Shown one piece after another: positions 60,210-64,000 of a stretch of DNA of 64,000 nucleotides. Each line of letters starts with the position of its first letter. The first letter of the stretch is position 1. The DNA is from Lucifuga dentata. Its lineage: Eukaryota; Chordata; Actinopteri; Ophidiiformes; Bythitidae. Position numbers and translations under genes: made by a program. Under the pieces are notes generated by a model, which was given only the letters and a program-made list of their open reading frames with translations, was not told the origin of the DNA and did no database searches. The stretch spans positions 62,001 through 126,000 of the forward strand of contig VXCM01001437.1 in the NCBI GenBank assembly GCA_014773175.1. Direction: 5' to 3'.

Positions 60210-63181
60210 AACTATACCACAGAGAACTAAACTTCTGGATGTGGAGGTGGAGTAGGATGGTTGTGGGAATCCAGGATTTACTGCTGAGCCCTCTGGTGGT
60301 ATCTAACTTTATGAATTATCTTCAACCTCCAGTGACTCTCAATACCCTCATCTTTTCCTCTAATACTGTATCTGATTTTTTTTTTCCACAGGTGCTTCAC
60401 CAAAATGGCACAGGGATGGTTATATCAGAATGTAAACCCTTTTAAAACTGTCACATTCAGTAAAATAATGTGGCAAGAACTGCAAATGCTTCACAAGTTA
60501 AATTAAAAATACATGCAGAAAACCCAAGATAAAACCCAGCTGATGTAATCTGAGACTCCAAAGTCAATATAGTACAGACATTATTTGTAGAGGTGAGTTC
60601 AGGGGCCCTCTGGAGTGGTCAGAGGGTCTCAGCTCAAACTACCCTCAAAGGGTGTGAGTAAGGCGGTCAATATTTGGTCTTCCCCGCTGTATGCCTTTCA
60701 AACATTTCAGCTGGATATACTATGAAAAGGTGATAACATGTAAGAAATCTCAGTAGGTAGCGAAGTTTGCAGACTTGTTGGTAGTCAGAGTAGATCAGAT
60801 TGCTCTCAGCAAGTTCAAATCAATACAGTCAATAGAAAACAGAACAAGTGACCCTTAGTGTCAAAGTCAAGGAGCAACTTCATCTCTGTCTTCACTCTTG
60901 AAGATTAAAATATGCAGAGTGATTTATTATGGGGTTACTGCACTGCTGCTGTAGTTTGATAGTGCAGGAGTGAATTATTTACTCCACATAAAGGGCCTTC
61001 AGTTCAGAGTTTCTCTGCAATCTTTTGAATTTGTATCAATATTAATTTGCTAAAGTTACTTGTCTGTTGCTGCTCATAAATGGATTCATTACACGTCTTG
61101 TGCAACCACCTTAAGATAGAAAACAATTCAGAAAAATGCCTTCCAGCAGGCCAAATTCCTCCAGGGGAAAAACAATAGCCTTGATGTCTTCAAACAAATG
61201 CAAGTATGCAAGCTCTGCTGAAATGTTTGCTGCCGTGCTGCGCTGTGCATAGGGATATACTTTGCATATCTATTACGTGTTTGCTCTGTGAACAAGCAAC
61301 CTTGTGGAACTCATCCAAAATCTGCTTTATATTTCTTTTCAAATCAATATTCAGCTCTGTGCCATTTTCTATCCTGCTGCCGACAACTGCCTACAGGCAC
61401 CCAAATCATAGGACTCTAATGAGAATACTTGCATTACTTAAGTCTATGAGAAAACAAGATTCTCTTTAGAACTATGCATTGTTACCTAACTTTGATGTAA
61501 AAAAAAAAAAAAAAANAAAAAAAAAAAAAAAAGAGAGAAGAAAAGAAAAGAAAAGATAAATAAAACATGCGTTACTTTCATGTGATGCCTGTGTGTCTGT
61601 CTGGAAAAAAAAATCCTCAAAAGCTGAGTTCAGGTAATTTAACTAGATGTTAGTTCATTTACTGAACATGAACCTTTAAAAGTGAAGTGACACAGTGCTG
61701 TGGAAACAGTAGAAACACATTGTTCTTACCTGTCAGGTGTCCACGTAAACAGATGATGAGGAGACGAGATGGGGACAAAAAAAAAAACAAAAAAAAAAGA
61801 AAGTTAGCCACTTATTTGCACATACCAATACTCAGAGTGTCTCAAATATCTGGGTTATTTGATTTTTCATTAAATAAACAGAGCCAGGTGAGAATTAGGA
61901 TGTGTAACGTCAGATATTGTATAGATTTTTTAATCTGTAAATTTTTACAGTGCATGCATGTGTTTCTCTGCAAATGGATGGATGCATGTATGAGTCTAAG
62001 AAGTTTCAGTGGAAAAAGAAGAAGAAAAATGCATTAAAAACACTCTACACAGGGCAGAAAGTGTGCATGGCTTTTAGTGTTGGGAAGCTGGCAAACAGAG
62101 AGGAGCAACTCAAACTCACACATCATGAAACAGAGAAATCTCCACAACCTGTTCAACAGAACAATCCTATGACAGTCTCTCTAGACTTCATTTTCCCCCA
62201 AAAGGCATTTTCAAAACTCCTACTTGCTAATTAATGCAAAATCAGAGAGCTGTGGTCTTCTCTCAGTCTGCATCTTTGTGTTCTTGCCCACAGCCATTGG
62301 CCTTGGGGCCTCAGTGAGGACTGCCCTTGGCCCTTGGCCCTCAGCCTCCTCCAGCTCTCCCTTTTCCACTCATCTCCCTACTGAGGCTTTGCCCAAAGCA
62401 ACACAGCCCACAATCAATGTGGGACTATAGCAGGAACAGTGGGCGTGGGGTGTTGGGATTATCAGATAAGCAGAGCTTGATTTGTGCATGCAAAATGGTG
62501 AACACATTTAATTTTAGCAGTTGAATAAGAGATAAATTAGTCTAGGTAACTGTTTTAACAATACAATTATGTCATTATCCCATTTAGTCCTGACAACCTC
62601 TATGGCTGCTTCATTATAAATTGTAAGTGATTTAATTAATTATACATTAGTGTGAAAAAAATCAGTGAAGTCATATTTTATTAAATTAAATGTTCACCTT
62701 GGCAATTAATCTACATTTACAATGGCTTGGCCTATTTTATCCATGAAAAGCACCAGAGGTAGGACACACTATAATCCTCTTACACATACAGTACAGTGCA
62801 TATCCTTCCTACATTCAATAGACAGTTATAGTCTGTTATTCTGTTAAAGTTTTGTAAAATGTATACAATGCTCAAAGATAAAGAGTTAAAATATATTTAA
62901 ATGGTTCCAGGCAAGCGTACAGAATTTTTTTGCTATTTCTTGCATTCTGAAGGACATATATCAGATGCCACATATAAAAGTTGCCCTGCAAATCACTGGC
63001 TTTAATATCCTACTGTATTTATGACCATCTTGTTAAAAGAGTTTCTTTGATGTGAAATGTCAGTCCATCAAAAAAAAAAAACAAAAAAAACAAAAGACTT
63101 TCATAACAGTGGGGGTTTAGCTTGAAGTGACCGTACAAATATTTAAAAACTAAAAACAATCATATTATACAACATATATTT
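60210..63181. other. Non-coding with A-rich tracts
   Basis: A runs at 61499-61533 (N at 61516) with GAAAA pentamers after it (to about 61556), and at 61778-61801. No gene recognised. The 116-codon frame at 61687-62037 reads through A-rich lysine codons and is not credible. Confidence 0.5.
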
Positions 63182-63257
63182 AAAAGAAGTTACAAAATGC
63201 TTAATGGCATAGTCCTGCAAAAAAGAAGTTACAACATGCTTAATGGCAGTCCTGCAA
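63182..63257. repeat. Diverged 39/37-bp tandem duplication
   Basis: AAAAGAAGTTACAAAATGCT and AAAAGAAGTTACAACATGCT begin two adjacent units that differ by one substitution and a two-base indel. Unlike the N-separated duplications this one has diverged and lacks an N, so it is probably real. Confidence 0.9.
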
Positions 63258-64000
63258 AGAAACCTCGTATTATGATGTTTCCCATTCTCTGAATTGCTAG
63301 ATAATTCCCCCNCCCCCCCCCGGAAAACACCTTAAAATCCATGATACCTTAGAAATTCTCTGACTGGTGGGAGCTCTGCAGGATGAATTACCACACAGCA
63401 TGCAACTGAAGAACAGCTGACCTTGAATGACCAACTTTCACACTGTGAGTCAAGCTTTAGCTGCAATTGCCAGCAAATGTAATTATCTGCTTAATTGATG
63501 ATTAAAGAAAGCAGATCATCTATCTCACATAATTACCCCTGAATAATGGAGTTTTTGGAGTTTTAATATTCAGTTTCATAGATATTAGCCTTGTAGACTG
63601 CAGTAATGTTTGTCTGCCTTATATAAACAGATCAGGTCTGGCTCAAATAGTATTCACAAGTAATGATTAGTATTTGCACTGGGAGCACCAAAGGTGGGAC
63701 TGACAATTCAGATGGTGCCAGATAAGCTGTCGATCACAAAGCAGCAGCTTAAATAACAAGGCAAAGCAGCAATAATGTGCAGTGATGATACGTAAAGCAC
63801 TTAAGACGGTATGGAAATTATCAAGAAAAGTTCAGAGGCATATCATGATGTAAAATAATTTCAGTGCAAGAAAGTCACATATTTGTACTCTCTTGTATCA
63901 TTAATTTTTAGTTATTTGTAGCTCAGAACAAAGTAATGTAGTGTTCAAGTATAACAAGGTTTATCAAGGTAAACTATTAAAGATGAAGAGCGATCTTCCT
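63258..64000. other. Non-coding, no recognised element
   Basis: A C run with N at 63312 (63307-63320). No gene recognised to the end of the window. Confidence 0.5.

Overview
This window looks like a piece of a ray-finned fish genome, probably a percomorph. It is AT-rich, full of microsatellites, and carries decayed L2 LINEs, PIF/Harbinger, hAT and piggyBac-type elements of kinds common in teleosts. The species call is inference. I find no intact protein-coding gene, no rRNA, no convincing tRNA, no CRISPR array and no bacterial operon structure. Most open frames are short, lack recognisable domains or fall inside repeats. The window is best read as a gene-poor intergenic or intronic region.

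The dominant signal is one non-autonomous DNA transposon family. Six full-length copies lie at 2297-2876, 4560-5153, 11899-12479, 15991-16530, 23333-23913 and 34913-35542, and one truncated, inverted copy at 9177-9378. Intact copies are about 580 bp, with terminal inverted repeats of about 85 bp in the best copy that begin AGGACCATACC. Nearly all ends abut TTAA. Three copies are tied to other mobile elements: one sits in the coding part of an L2 LINE, one in a second TTAA-flanked element (15977-17003, relative at 20994-21810), and one shares its TTAA with a piggyBac-like element (9383-10445).

Other mobile DNA by region: a TA-flanked element with GGGTTGCCACCT ends at 13705-14601; a LINE C-terminal remnant at 25330-25830; a 450-bp hAT-like MITE with a perfect 8-bp target duplication at 28552-29001; a decayed Harbinger at 29140-30594 that keeps pieces of both its transposase and its Myb-like gene; L2 pseudogenes at 34372-35770 and 39586-40651; an internally duplicated repeat at 37540-38173; degenerate TIR elements at 42129-42695 and 44167-44484; a likely LINE tail at 48580-48880; and a teleost interspersed repeat at 49589-49800.

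The sequence also carries assembly scars. There are 19 single-N positions plus one 10-N run. Five of the single Ns are flanked by exact 61-66 bp direct duplications, as expected where overlapping contig ends were not merged. These duplications should not be read as biology. Several perfect or near-perfect hairpins (12612-12693, 19049-19082, 44907-45089, 60075-60209) are not explained by the annotated elements.
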